The translations under genes were made by a program, and so were the position numbers. Under the pieces are notes generated by a model. The model made no database searches. It was not told the DNA's origin and saw only the letters and a program-made list of their open reading frames with translations. Positions 55,495 through 64,000 of a DNA stretch of 64,000 nucleotides are shown piece by piece (the stretch's first letter is position 1; every line of letters begins with the position of its first letter). The DNA lies in assembly GCA_024516035.1 (NCBI GenBank), contig CM044958.1:23458108-23522107 (forward strand). The letters are read 5' to 3'. This DNA is from Bactericera cockerelli (lineage: Eukaryota > Arthropoda > Insecta > Hemiptera > Triozidae).

Positions 55495-55700
55495 ACTATT
55501 GAACTTTTACAGTATATTTCTCGAGAACCGTTTCAAATAAGAAAAATAAATAAAAATTATGCATACAATACTTCCTCGTGATTGGTTCACATTTCATACA
55601 CTTGGCAATTTTAAGATTTTATACTAAATCACTTGTATCTCCAAAACTAGTCAACCGATTTTTTTCAAATTTGTTTTATATGGTAAAATACCGTATTTCT
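55495..55700 (-). repeat. Repeat family H fragment
   Basis: GCATACAATACTTCCTCGTG-ATTGGTTCACA, CTTGGCAATTTTAAGATTTT and TCACTTGTATCTCCAAAACT correspond, complemented, to 5270-5400 of copy 1. Confidence 0.5.
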
Positions 55701-55769
55701 TACATTCTAGATGCTACAAAAAATTAAATAATAAAAATATTGATCATCGCAATAGATTTCAAGTTCCAG

Positions 55770-56440
55770 GGCAAAGACTGTCTGAAAATCGGACCCTACC
55801 TTAAGGCAATACTTACTTGAGGATGATTGCGAATTTTAGACTTTTGAAAGTTTTCCTAGTATTGTACGGCAATTTTACTAGAGGTCATCTCTCAACAATT
55901 TTTTGCTATCTCTTACCATTTCGTCTAAATATTTCGGACACACAAATATACATACATACATAGTACGTCCATATTTCTGATTTATAAATGAAGAAAAGTG
56001 GGGTTTGAACACAAGTGGTTAAATCTTAAAATTTTGCTATGACCCTACAAAGTCCTTGTTATTATAATGTGTAATAGAAAATAATGATTTATTTTTAGAT
56101 TGATTTAAAATGTCGTTTTTTTTTCTTCATTATGAAATTCCAAGGTCAATGCTGTATACAAATACATACATAATTAGGTACAAATGCTGACGACAAATTG
56201 ATGATTATGATTTTAAAATCATTTAAAATTAGACTTGGACGGAAATACAGTATGTTTAATAAAGTCAAGAAACAGCTGAATAACTTTTGAACGGTTAAAG
56301 CTTATGGTAAACTGAAATTTTGAATCAAGGTTTGCGTTTTTTTAATTTATTGAAAATTTAAGGGACAGACAATTGAAAAGTTGTTGTTTTTACTTTTAAT
56401 CTCCTCTAAAAGTGTATCACATTGAATTATAATCAGTAAT
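55770..56440. other. Intergenic between CDKL and HIBADH
   Basis: AT-rich, no gene. Confidence 0.45.
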
Positions 56441-56640
56441 TAACCGATCTCAGTAGCTTGATCGATAAGACGGCGCACTTGTAACCTGGAGGTCGGTGTT
56501 TCAAGTCCCGGTTTGAGCATAGATTTAGTAAAGAGCGAGTTTGAGTAGATGTGATATCACGTATAGTGCCTTTACATGTACACACTTGCAGTTATACACT
56601 TACTCCCAAGGTCACCACAATAAAGACAGTGTCTGACTGA
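56441..56640 (+). mobile_element. tRNA-derived SINE, family D (copy 2)
   Basis: AACCGATCTCAGTAGCTTGA-TCGATAAGACGGCGCACTTG, B box TTTCAAGTCCCGG, AGAGCGAGTTTGAGTAGATG and GATATCACG, with a longer tail (CAATAAAGACAGTGTCTGAC) than the copy at 7970-8117. Confidence 0.8.
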
Positions 56641-57117
56641 CTCTATCTATTTCAACGGGTTATTACTGATAAGGTGATTAACATTAACAGAAATAGAAAT
56701 AGGTGAAAATTCGGTAATTCGTTCAAACCTACCTTAGCAGGCACGAGATTAAAATTTCACGACGGGATCAGATCAGGAACTTTTAAGTGAGAAGTAATAT
56801 AATAAAGAATGTAGGTATGTATTTAAAAGCAAAACATGGGCATGTCATTTTCATGCATATTGTATTTATCTATGGGGTGTTGTTTTTAGATAAAGCTATT
56901 TTTTTTTTTTTTTTATAAATACTACCCATTTAGTTAATTTTTGTCAGGAATCTTTCATTTATTCAGAACTTACAAAAAATGGTTTGCAAATTTGCACTGT
57001 TTGACTTAAAATTTAACAAGGTTCTTGGGTTCGGGAAAAAAAAACCATGGAAATCCTTACGATAGAGACAAAAAAGTGCAATGATCTATTGCATATAATG
57101 CACATGTATACCTACAA

Positions 57118-57300
57118 AAAATCTGGTGTGACGTCACACGACTTTCTTTATGCCCCGAAATAAGTCGAATTCCACCATTGGTGACTCAACAGTAACAGAT
57201 AACAAAAATAATGACAAATTCGTAATCAGCACTTCAAAATCATTGGATTCCATTTGTCACAAACCCTATCTAGGATGAATAATAAAGTTAGTCAAAGCAG
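57118..57300 (+). repeat. Repeat family G fragment
   Basis: AATCTGGTGTGACGTCACAC-GACTTTCTTTATGCCCC, CCACCATTGGTGACTCAACA and TAATCAGCACTTCAAAATCA match 1159-1330 and 35745-35980. Confidence 0.65.
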
Positions 57301-57375
57301 TCAACAAGACACACACACACACAAACACACATGCACAAACACAGACAGACACACACACACACAAACAAACACAAG
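57301..57375. repeat. CA-rich microsatellite
   Basis: Imperfect (AC)n with GACAGACA interruption, ending a family G copy, as in the CAGA repeat of the 1159 copy. Confidence 0.9.
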
Positions 57376-57632
57376 GGTTAGCACAATCTTAAAAAACCAT
57401 TTTCTTTTCTCAACTTGAGACTTATATGGCCGGGTTGAGCGAGATGCGCCTGCCATGTCCCGCCTCATGTAGATTTAAAGTCACGTGATCAATTTCCACC
57501 AATCACAGAGTTCCAAACTGATCACGTGACCTTACATGACCTTCAACCTAGCAGGGGCATTTGGACCCGGCCATTAGTTAATCGTTACATAATAATTGTG
57601 AATACTTAATAGAAATTTATACACAAATGTCT

Positions 57633-57810
57633 GTCCCGGTAGCTCAGTGGTAAAGGCGGTAGCTCACTCTGTGAATCCAGAGGTCGCGGGTTCAAAACCC
57701 AGCCGGGACATGACAAGTTATACTCCCATTTGGGATTTTTACCACATAATAATACGTCTTGGGCTTACTGCTGGTATAATGGGACTTTATAGTCCTAATC
57801 GGGCAGTTTA
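57633..57810 (+). mobile_element. tRNA-derived SINE, family C (copy 2), acceptor stem intact
   Basis: Starts GTCCCGGTAGCTCAGTGG and reaches ...AACCCAGCCGGGACA: the 7-bp acceptor stem GTCCCGG/CCGGGAC, A box and B box GGTTCAAAACC are all preserved, then the SINE body (CATGACAAGTTATACTCCCA, CTTGGGCTTACTGCTGG, GGGACTTTATAGTCC). The anticodon arm carries an insertion (GGTAGCTCA repeat), so it is not a functional tRNA gene. Confidence 0.87.
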
Positions 57811-57831
57811 GAAAATTATACAAAAATGGCT

Positions 57832-58020
57832 GTCCCGGTAGCTCAGTGGTCAAGGCGGTAGCTCACCCTGTGAATCCAGAGGTCGCGGGCTCAAAACCCA
57901 GCTTGGACATGACAAGTTATCCTCCCATTTGGGATTTTTACAACATAATAATACGTCTTGGGCTTACTGCTGGTATAATGGGACTTTATAGTCCTAATCG
58001 GGCAGTTTAAATAAGGCGAT
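57832..58020 (+). mobile_element. tRNA-derived SINE, family C (copy 3), tandem to copy 2
   Basis: Almost the same as copy 2 over its full length; both are preceded by similar flanks (TTATACACAAATGTCT and TTATACAAAAATGGCT), so the pair arose by duplication or by insertion of one at the edge of the other. Tail ends ATAAGGCGATAAATGACTCG. Confidence 0.85.
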
Positions 58021-58213
58021 AAATGACTCGATGCGCTTCTCTGTAATGTCTGATTCTCTGATAACATGAGTCATGGCAAATAAAGCACTCGTCCCACCTC
58101 CCCGTAAACTCGACATTGATGATGAGCGTAATCTTAGTACACTTGAATGTTTGATTACTGTTTTTTTTTTTATTAGTAGGCATCACTCCGCCGCGCTAGC
58201 TGGTCGAGGCATC

Positions 58214-58271
58214 ATGAACACGGGTGCAAGGTGTTCATATAGGACACTGCTTGGCGTACATCATATTACAA
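58214..58271 (+). CDS. HIBADH: HIBADH exon 1 (mitochondrial leader)
   Basis: ATG at 58214, donor ACA-A/GTAAGT, phase 1. Codes [19 protein letters not shown]. With exon 2 starting AA-TGG the junction codon is AAA (Lys), keeping the leader positive. Assigned by phase and leader character. Confidence 0.72.
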
Positions 58272-61200
58272 GTAAGTTTTTTTTTTTTTTGTTTTTTTAG
58301 AGAAGGGGAAAACTTGCATCAAACACCTGTGAGCCAGCGAGAAGGTTTTTTACCGTCTAAAAACCTCTTCATTTATAGTTTCTTATTTATGCCCTGGAAC
58401 CGCCGTGTGGCATTACTTCAGGGATATTACAAGTAAGTGATAATTGAAAGATACTTTCAATATTGACTAATCTAACCAACGTTCTCTCGCGTGTATTGTT
58501 ATGCTAGGGTAAAGCATTGACTGACTTAGTATAAAATGTAACAGATAGCGGGTAGAAAAATTTCAAGTTTCAGTTTTTATAAGATTTATAGACAATTTTC
58601 AGAAAAGGTCTTTCCCTTATAGCAATGTTCTAACTTATTGATTTTTTTTTTTTAAAGATGAGTGTTTCACAGCCTTTTTTATTTCGTAGCCGTGAAACAG
58701 GAGCTACTGTAGACGCTTGTGGTCTGTGTTGTAGCCTGCCCATCCCGTAGTATGCCTCCCCTCTGATGGGCGAGAAGTGACATAGTACTTCCCATTTAGG
58801 TGCTGGGTCAACACGAGCGTACCGGAAGGTATCCCTTAAAAACAATTGTAAACAGATTAAGAATACAAATTTTTGTCGGCACGGGGGATCGAACCCGGGA
58901 CCTTCCGCATGGCAAGCGGGTGCTTAACCACTGAGCTAATCGCGCGCTCATTAAATTGAAACATTTAATTAAATAATGGTTTGAAATGATAAACAATAGG
59001 TATACTTAAAAATTTGGGAAGGTTAGGCAAATTTGGACCAATGTGTAAGCCGAATAACCATTGAATTAGGTTATCCGTAGATGTTTCAAAGAACGAGTTG
59101 TGAGTGTGAGCATTTAAAATAATTGCTCTGTAAGAGGGAATTCACTTCTTCAGTTTTCCGCACCACATGTTCTTTGAAACCACACTCAAATAGAGGGCCT
59201 CCTTGTGAGGTAACTTCTTGCTGTTCTAGAACTTTGATGTCAGGAGCTTTTTCTCTAAACCTACTCAGAACATCTTCTTCTATCACGATGGAACAAAAGT
59301 ATAGCTCACATTTTTTCGGATTAATATTTCGTCCGATTTCTAGTTTAAGAGGGTTGTAAGATCTTGTAGTACACTATCACGTGTATCATTGCATCATCCA
59401 GGTACCAAAAGTTGCATAATTTAGTGATGGAAGTTTAACACGAATACCAGCTTCTCCGTTGGATACGTCTGTCCCGGTAGCTCAGTGTTAAAAGTGGCAC
59501 CCTGCGAATCCAGCCGCGACATAAGTCATCCTAACATTTGGGATTTTTACCACATAATAATACGTCTTGGGCTTACTGCTGAAATAATGGGACTCAATAG
59601 TCCTAATGTTACAGTATTATTAAGGCGATATTATATTATTATACTTGGCGCTTCATTTCTTCTGGAGGTAACGCGCCATAGGTGTTATAACTTGATAAGA
59701 CCTAAATATTGTTTTAATTTTGTCAGGCCAAGTTCCATAATATTTTACAAGAATATTTTCACAATGGTGATCAACTAAGTTTCCCTAAGAATCTCTAAAT
59801 ACTAGAAATAACAGACAACTAAATGAATACTTAGAAAAGAAAAACATAAAGTGTAATTTTTGATCAACAGAATGGACATGCAGGAACTTCTCTCAAATCG
59901 GATTCATTGGACTTGGAAACATGGGATCGCACATGGCAAGGAATTTACTCAAAAATGTAAGTTTAGGAATTCGTAAATTGGAAAAAATACATAGATGAAC
60001 ACAAATCTCTATACGTATAAATATAAAATTCAAATCTATCTATCAAGGGTTGTCTATACCACTACGGGCAAACAGCTAGTTCTCAATAACTTAATGGGCG
60101 AACGCAACCGAGGCCTATACCCTGGGGTAGAGCCAGTACTACGTCAAATAATCTAGCCATGTTATTAAATGTAAGCGGCCACAACGGAGTCCCGAAAATC
60201 TTCTACAGGGTGCGGCGCGGTTATGTCCCATTTTGAATCGCCCAGTGTGAAGCCGCACTTCTAATTAGACAAATTCGAACAAAGTTAGAAGATGCACAAA
60301 CTACTAATTTTTTCGATTCAATTTAGCTCAGTTGTCAAAATGATTTTATGCTTTGATAAAATCAAACAAAATATGCGTTATTGGAGTGACAACAACCCTA
60401 GGGAACTTCATGAAAACCCCCTCCATGCAGATCGAGTTATAGTTTGGTGTGCAATGTCAAACTCCCGCTGCACTGCTACGATACACTTATTTTTCGAAAA
60501 ATAACTCTCCACGCAATAAGCTTTCTGTTGCTTTGATAAAAATCATTTTGACAATAGAGCTAAATAGAATCGAAAAAATTAGTAGTTTGTGCATCTTCTA
60601 ACTTTGTTTGAACTTGTCTAATTAGAAGTGCGGCTTCACACTAAGCGATTCAAAATGGGACATAACCGCGCCGCACCCTGTACATCAAACTGTAGGTTAC
60701 GAGAGTCTAGCGGGTTGGGAATATGGGTTCAGGGTCTTTGTTATGGCCGCCTTAAGTGTTGAAAAAAAAAACCATACTTATTGATAAATATCAAGATTTT
60801 TAATAGGTAATGATGATTATACTTTGCAAAAATATCCACTTCAAATGTCTTTTCTCTGTAACATTGTTGCCTCTCCGTGGTTTCGCTCCATGAATTTGAC
60901 GGGTAGGTATCTTACTAATACATCGGAACAATTTCCAGGGTCATGACGTCATTGTATACGATAAAAACACCGACGTCAGCCAGGCCTTGGCTAAAGAGGG
61001 TGCCAATATGGCGTTTTCACTCGGTACTCTGGCTTCGGGAGCCGAGTTTATCGTGTCAATGCTGCCAGCCAACCAGCACGTGCTGGACATTTATGCTGGC
61101 ACGGAGGGGATTCTCAAGTAAGTTAACAAAGCTCTTGACTAGTACACCAGAGAAAGCAGGCTTGACCCATGGCATTTGATCCTGCATTTTCTTTCATCCC

Positions 61201-63613
61201 GACTTTTCTAATCAAACTGGTAGGTATTTTAAGTACTTATATATTTATTATGTTATTGTTATTCAAAATATTGTAATGAAATGATGTACAAAAATAAAGC
61301 ACAAATCTTTTAAAATCAATTATGACAACAATGTATAAGTTTTCAAAATATATGTATCGCCTCATCAATTTATCATAGAGGTGATTGCGGAACAGATGCA
61401 GATCCAGGGTGGGGCCAGCACCTCATGGGAAATAATACTAGCCCTACTTACAGCGGGACATTTTGATTTGATAAGTTGTGCCCCAATTCCTTATTATTCC
61501 CACAGGCCTAGCTAAAAATCTCCTGCTATCAGAACTGTTACAATTCAGACGTCTTTGGATTTCTCATCGTATCTCATTAACAATATCTTAAAAAAATACA
61601 TTTTACAGAATTTTATTAACAATAGTGATCAGACAAGTTTTTTAGAAAAGTTTATTCAAAATTCAATAGCAGACCACAAAAGGCAGCTAGTGTAGAGATG
61701 TATTTACTATAGTTTCCATTTTCCTTCTTATTACTAAAGGGAAGAATGGAAAATTGTGTGGGAGTCTTCTGTTCTTTTTACAACCCTGCCCTCTCACAGA
61801 AAAAAATACCATCTTCAGCAATCACACGAATAAGGTCACTGACTTGAAAAGATATTGCTTGGTTTTCAGTCACGTCAGGCAGGGCACTATCTTGATCGAC
61901 AGCAGCACGGTGGATCCTCAAGTCCCTCAGAAACTCTCGGAGATAGCCAAGACCAAAAACATCTCTTTCTTAGACGCCCCAGTATCGGGAGGTATGGTTT
62001 TCTTTATAAATTTGTAAATATAATGTATACACTGATATGTTACAGTATGGTAAGGGTTTTCTATTCCTGTAATAAAGTATGAACGTTATTATTATCAGAT
62101 GTATGAACATTTCTTCTAAGGATCAAGGAAGAGGGAAGTCGACTATACTGTGCGATTTTCTTAGCTAACTAGGCGAGATCAAATAATATTTAAATTATAG
62201 AGAGAAACAATTAAAATTTATTATTTTAACGGACTGCTACAAAATTGTAGTTACCTTTCGGACACAGCATTACAATCAATCGAGGACATTGTATTCATAG
62301 GTTTTTTTTCTTTCTTCTTTCTGGTGAGGTTTATTCTTTTTGGTAAATTTCTCTCGAGTTCAACTTTGGTTTGAATATAAATGTTTTTGTATGATATGAA
62401 GGGTATCTTTCATAACTGTTAGACAGAGTTCTTCGAGTCTTCGCCTTTGTATATTATTGGTTATGAAAAATTGTTTTAGGTGTTGTGATGCTGTTCCTCG
62501 CACGCCAAACCACAATCCAGACACGATCCAGTGTTCAATTCCGTACTTTTCACGGAAATAGGGAATTGTGGGAACATAGATGGATCTCTTTTCTTCGTTT
62601 ATGTCAATACCTTGAGACTCATTGTTAGTTTCCCATCGAAGGGTCGGGTCTAAAATCATGCCACGATTTTTCTGTCTATCTAGGGCAGCAATATCAGCTC
62701 TACGGTTTTGTTTATACGATTGCCGAGGAAAGTTAAACAATATGCATACTGGGTTTCTACCTTTTAGTTGTTCTGAAGGATTTTTGATACAAGGCTGCCA
62801 TATCCTCCCAGTAGGTTATGGGAATAAAGGAAGGTTTCTTATGAATTTAAGGGAAGGTACATGAATTACCCTAACTCTGTTCTAGGTACCAAGGCAGCAC
62901 AAGAGGCCACCCTCACGTTCATGGTGGGCGGGGACAAGTCATCCCTGGACAAAGCGGCCCCTATCTTGCAGTGCATGGGCCGCAACATTATACACTGCGG
63001 CCCCTCGGGGAATGGTCAAGTGGCCAAGTTGTGCAACAACATGCTTCTGGGAGTTACAATGATGGGAGTGGCCGAAGCTATGAACTTGGGAATAAGGTAA
63101 ATGTTCAAACTTGAATCACTTTTACTTTCCTCTCTATTTTCTAGAGGTAGTGTGTATTTCATTTGCACAAAAACAAAGTTGCTCAGAAGGTTTTGAGATG
63201 ACATGTCTAGAAATATGATTTGAAATCGGAGCAATATCATAGATGCAAAATAAAAGAATTAGAAACGTTAAAATTATGTATCTGAGAGCACGGAAGTGCG
63301 CCAGGCCAAGTTCCAGCAAGAACGGTAGTGTATCTTTACACGAACCGATTTAGCTGGTTTTTCACAGCTTCATATCTTCGGTTCTATTTTCCATGGAGAT
63401 ATGAAATTTGGCATAAATATCTTCTTAACTATATTCAATTATTCTTATTTCATTATTGATATTTTCCATTTATTAAAAAATTACAGGCTAGGAATGGACG
63501 CCAAATTGTTGGCTGAAGTGATCAATAGCAGCAGTGGACGATGCTGGTCATCCGAGCTCTACAACCCTGTGCCCGGAGTACAGCACACTGTTCCCTCAAG
63601 TAATAATTATAAT
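58214..63613 (+). CDS. HIBADH: 3-hydroxyisobutyrate dehydrogenase, mitochondrial (exons 1-6; C-terminus beyond right edge)
   Basis: Exons 58214-58271, 59871-59956, 60939-61117, 61870-61991, 62886-63096 and 63487-63613, all GT-AG with matching phases, give 261 residues; about 60-75 more are expected past the window. Catalyses NAD-dependent oxidation of 3-hydroxyisobutyrate to methylmalonate semialdehyde in mitochondrial valine breakdown. Visible: a ~27-residue basic targeting peptide ([14 protein letters not shown]...), the Rossmann loop GFIGLGNMG (30-38), IDSSTVDP (from 117), the substrate-loop signature DAPVSGG, and the catalytic [11 protein letters not shown] with Lys196. [15 protein letters not shown] follows, which is HIBADH-specific. 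The loop after DAPVSGG reads TKAAQEA, departing from the usual GxxGAxxG pattern; the catalytic Lys and Asn remain. The start is chosen because it gives a Met-led, acid-free leader joined in frame to exon 2. Confidence 0.93.
58272..58650. other. HIBADH intron 1, left part
   Basis: T-run directly after the donor; a second ATATTACAAGTAAGTGA (58424-58440) copies the exon 1 donor context (ATATTACAAGTAAGTTT), a possible decoy donor. No gene. Confidence 0.45.
58655..58950 (-). mobile_element. tRNA-derived SINE, family B (copy 3)
   Basis: Minus-strand head GAGCGCGCGATTAGCTCAGT-GG, GCACCCGCTTGCCATGCGGA and B box GGGTTCGATCCCC (about 58886-58898), then the body matching 30962-31240, ending in an A-rich tail (T-run at 58644). 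Confidence 0.85.
59086..59420 (-). pseudogene. Non-LTR reverse transcriptase fragment in HIBADH intron 1
   Basis: Minus strand: FWYLDDAM (RT catalytic YxDD), then after stops [27 protein letters not shown] and [20 protein letters not shown]. This is the YLDD ... NPxKCE ... lower-palm order of some non-LTR RTs. Several stops; degraded. Confidence 0.6.
59468..59640 (+). mobile_element. tRNA-derived SINE, family C (copy 4, partial deletion)
   Basis: GTCCCGGTAGCTCAGTGTTA, then the T-arm is deleted; the body (AAGTCATCCTAACATTTGGG, CTTGGGCTTACTGCTG) and tail ATTAAGGCGATATTATATTA are kept. Confidence 0.78.
59871..59956 (+). CDS. HIBADH: HIBADH exon 2
   Basis: Acceptor TTTTGATCAACAG, donor AAT/GTAAGT, 86 nt. 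Codes [20 protein letters not shown] and MARNLLKN, the start of the NAD-binding fold. A later AG (59883) is a possible alternative acceptor but would break phase. Confidence 0.88.
60206..60680. mobile_element. TA/CAGGGTG MITE with a transposase relic
   Basis: Inverted ends CAGGGTGCGGCGCGGTTATG (60206) and the complement ending CACCCTG (60680), TA on both sides; arms of about 150 bp. Between them [20 protein letters not shown] and [10 protein letters not shown] (60375-60480, +) match the segment before the second catalytic Asp in insect Tc1/mariner-superfamily (IS630-type) transposases. A deletion derivative of such an element. Confidence 0.8.
60939..61117 (+). CDS. HIBADH: HIBADH exon 3
   Basis: Acceptor ATTTCCAG, donor CAA/GTAAGT, 179 nt, ends in phase 2. 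Codes [20 protein letters not shown], then [19 protein letters not shown]. Confidence 0.93.
61118..61869. other. HIBADH intron 3, no element
   Basis: AT-rich; no long frames, no clear repeat. Confidence 0.5.
61870..61991 (+). CDS. HIBADH: HIBADH exon 4
   Basis: Acceptor TTGGTTTTCAG, donor GGAG/GTATGG, 122 nt. Codes [20 protein letters not shown] and [11 protein letters not shown]. Confidence 0.93.
62360..62740 (-). pseudogene. Non-LTR retrotransposon C-terminal domain fragment in HIBADH intron 4
   Basis: A 126-codon minus frame: [65 protein letters not shown]. The ADI...ILDPTLRWE pattern resembles the C-terminal restriction-like-endonuclease region of R2-related LINEs, which is an inference. 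No RT is attached. It ends in TRRKKE-type decay upstream. Confidence 0.5.
62886..63096 (+). CDS. HIBADH: HIBADH exon 5
   Basis: Acceptor CTCTGTTCTAG, donor ATAAG/GTAAAT, 211 nt. Codes [30 protein letters not shown] and [11 protein letters not shown]; contains the catalytic Lys. Confidence 0.94.
63130..63240 (+). repeat. Repeat family H fragment (63130-63240)
   Basis: CACAAAAACAAAGTTGCTCA-GAAGGTTTTGAGATGACATG is the complement of the CATAACCTCCTGAGCAACTT part of family H. Confidence 0.45.
63487..63613 (+). CDS. HIBADH: HIBADH exon 6
   Basis: Acceptor AAAATTACAG, donor AAT/GTACGT, 127 nt. Codes [20 protein letters not shown] and [20 protein letters not shown], ending in phase 0. The next exon is not within the window. 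Confidence 0.93.
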
Positions 63614-63744
63614 GTACGTTCACATAAAATATTTGTTTTTGGTACAACGAAAATTCAATTTCTAAATGTAAGTGATAAGAAAGTAAACCAAGTTAGAAAA
63701 CCAGGTTTTGCAGTTTTTTAAATAAATTCTTCTGTTGTTTTCAA

Positions 63745-63895
63745 AGTGAAGAACATGTGAGGTTGGCATGCCCAGCCAAACCCAGGCTGAGTGAAGTTAA
63801 TGTGGGTACCTGGAACTATTTCCAGCGAGTGGAGGGTAAAACACCCGTCCTGAATAATACATACCAGGGCAGTAAAAACCTTCCTAGGTAGACAT
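63745..63895 (+). mobile_element. 5S-derived SINE, body fragment
   Basis: AACCCAGGCTGAGTGAAGTT-AATGTGGGTACC, TTCCAGCGAGTGGAGGGTAA, AACACCCGTCCTGAATAATA and CAGGGCAGT correspond to the body of 34672-34925; the 5S head is missing. Confidence 0.6.
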
Positions 63896-64000
63896 ATTTG
63901 TGGACAATTTGTACACCATTTAGACTAGTATTAATATTGGTACTTCTTTCCTGGCTGGCAAATAAAATTGTTGATGAAAAATTAATCACTACAACATGCA

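Noticed and set aside
57633..58020. Possible functional tRNA genes
   Set aside because: The acceptor stem and boxes are intact but the anticodon side is disturbed, and the same body follows in four copies: SINEs, not tRNA genes. The same applies to the heads of families A, B, D and F.

Overview
This is animal nuclear DNA, most likely from an insect. Genes are split by GT-AG introns of 0.5-9.5 kb and the DNA is AT-rich. Mobile elements dominate and are types common in arthropods: a gypsy/errantivirus-type LTR element with an env gene, mariner, Tc1, piggyBac-like and hAT-like DNA elements, RTE and CR1/L2-type LINEs, and several SINE families. The order of insect cannot be fixed from the window; a hemipteran-like genome is a guess. 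Three host genes are visible. (1) On the minus strand at the left edge, two 5' exons (9657-9783 and 57-195) encode the N-terminal ubiquitin-like domain of a protein kinase D (PKD/PRKD) homologue; the rest of the gene lies off the left edge. (2) On the plus strand, 32755-55311 holds a complete 7-exon coding sequence for a CDKL1/CDKL4-type protein kinase (362 aa; G-loop, HRD, DFG, TDY activation loop and APE all present). (3) On the plus strand, 58214-63613 holds six exons of mitochondrial 3-hydroxyisobutyrate dehydrogenase (HIBADH), from its targeting peptide to residue 261; the C-terminal exon(s) lie beyond the right edge. These genes show no obvious shared pathway; they look like ordinary eukaryotic neighbours. 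Layout: 1-9.8 kb is PKD 5' coding exons and a 9.5-kb intron full of nested repeats (fold-back elements; a mariner broken by a hAT-like MITE and a SINE). 9.8-23.6 kb is intergenic (fold-back elements, a 2-kb and a 2.9-kb TIR element, a broken Tc1 transposon, a 5S rRNA-derived SINE, a TTAA-flanked MITE). 23.6-30.05 kb is a recently inserted minus-strand errantivirus-type LTR retrotransposon. 30-32.7 kb holds SINEs and a 100-bp tandem array in front of the CDKL gene. 32.7-55.3 kb is CDKL; its 8.9-kb intron 4 carries an RTE LINE flanked by 184-bp direct repeats, itself split by a nearly complete CR1/L2-type LINE. 55.3-64 kb is HIBADH with tRNA-derived SINEs, a MITE and degraded LINE pieces. The observations most worth a second look are: the LTR element with gag, protease, integrase and env but no reverse transcriptase/RNase H, although its LTRs differ at only 1 of 375 positions; the 184-bp direct duplication around the RTE insertion; a SINE family with a 5S rRNA-derived promoter head beside several tRNA-derived families; and structurally different fold-back elements that share the same TA/CAGGGTG termini. 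All family names rest on motif recognition by eye. No database search was possible.
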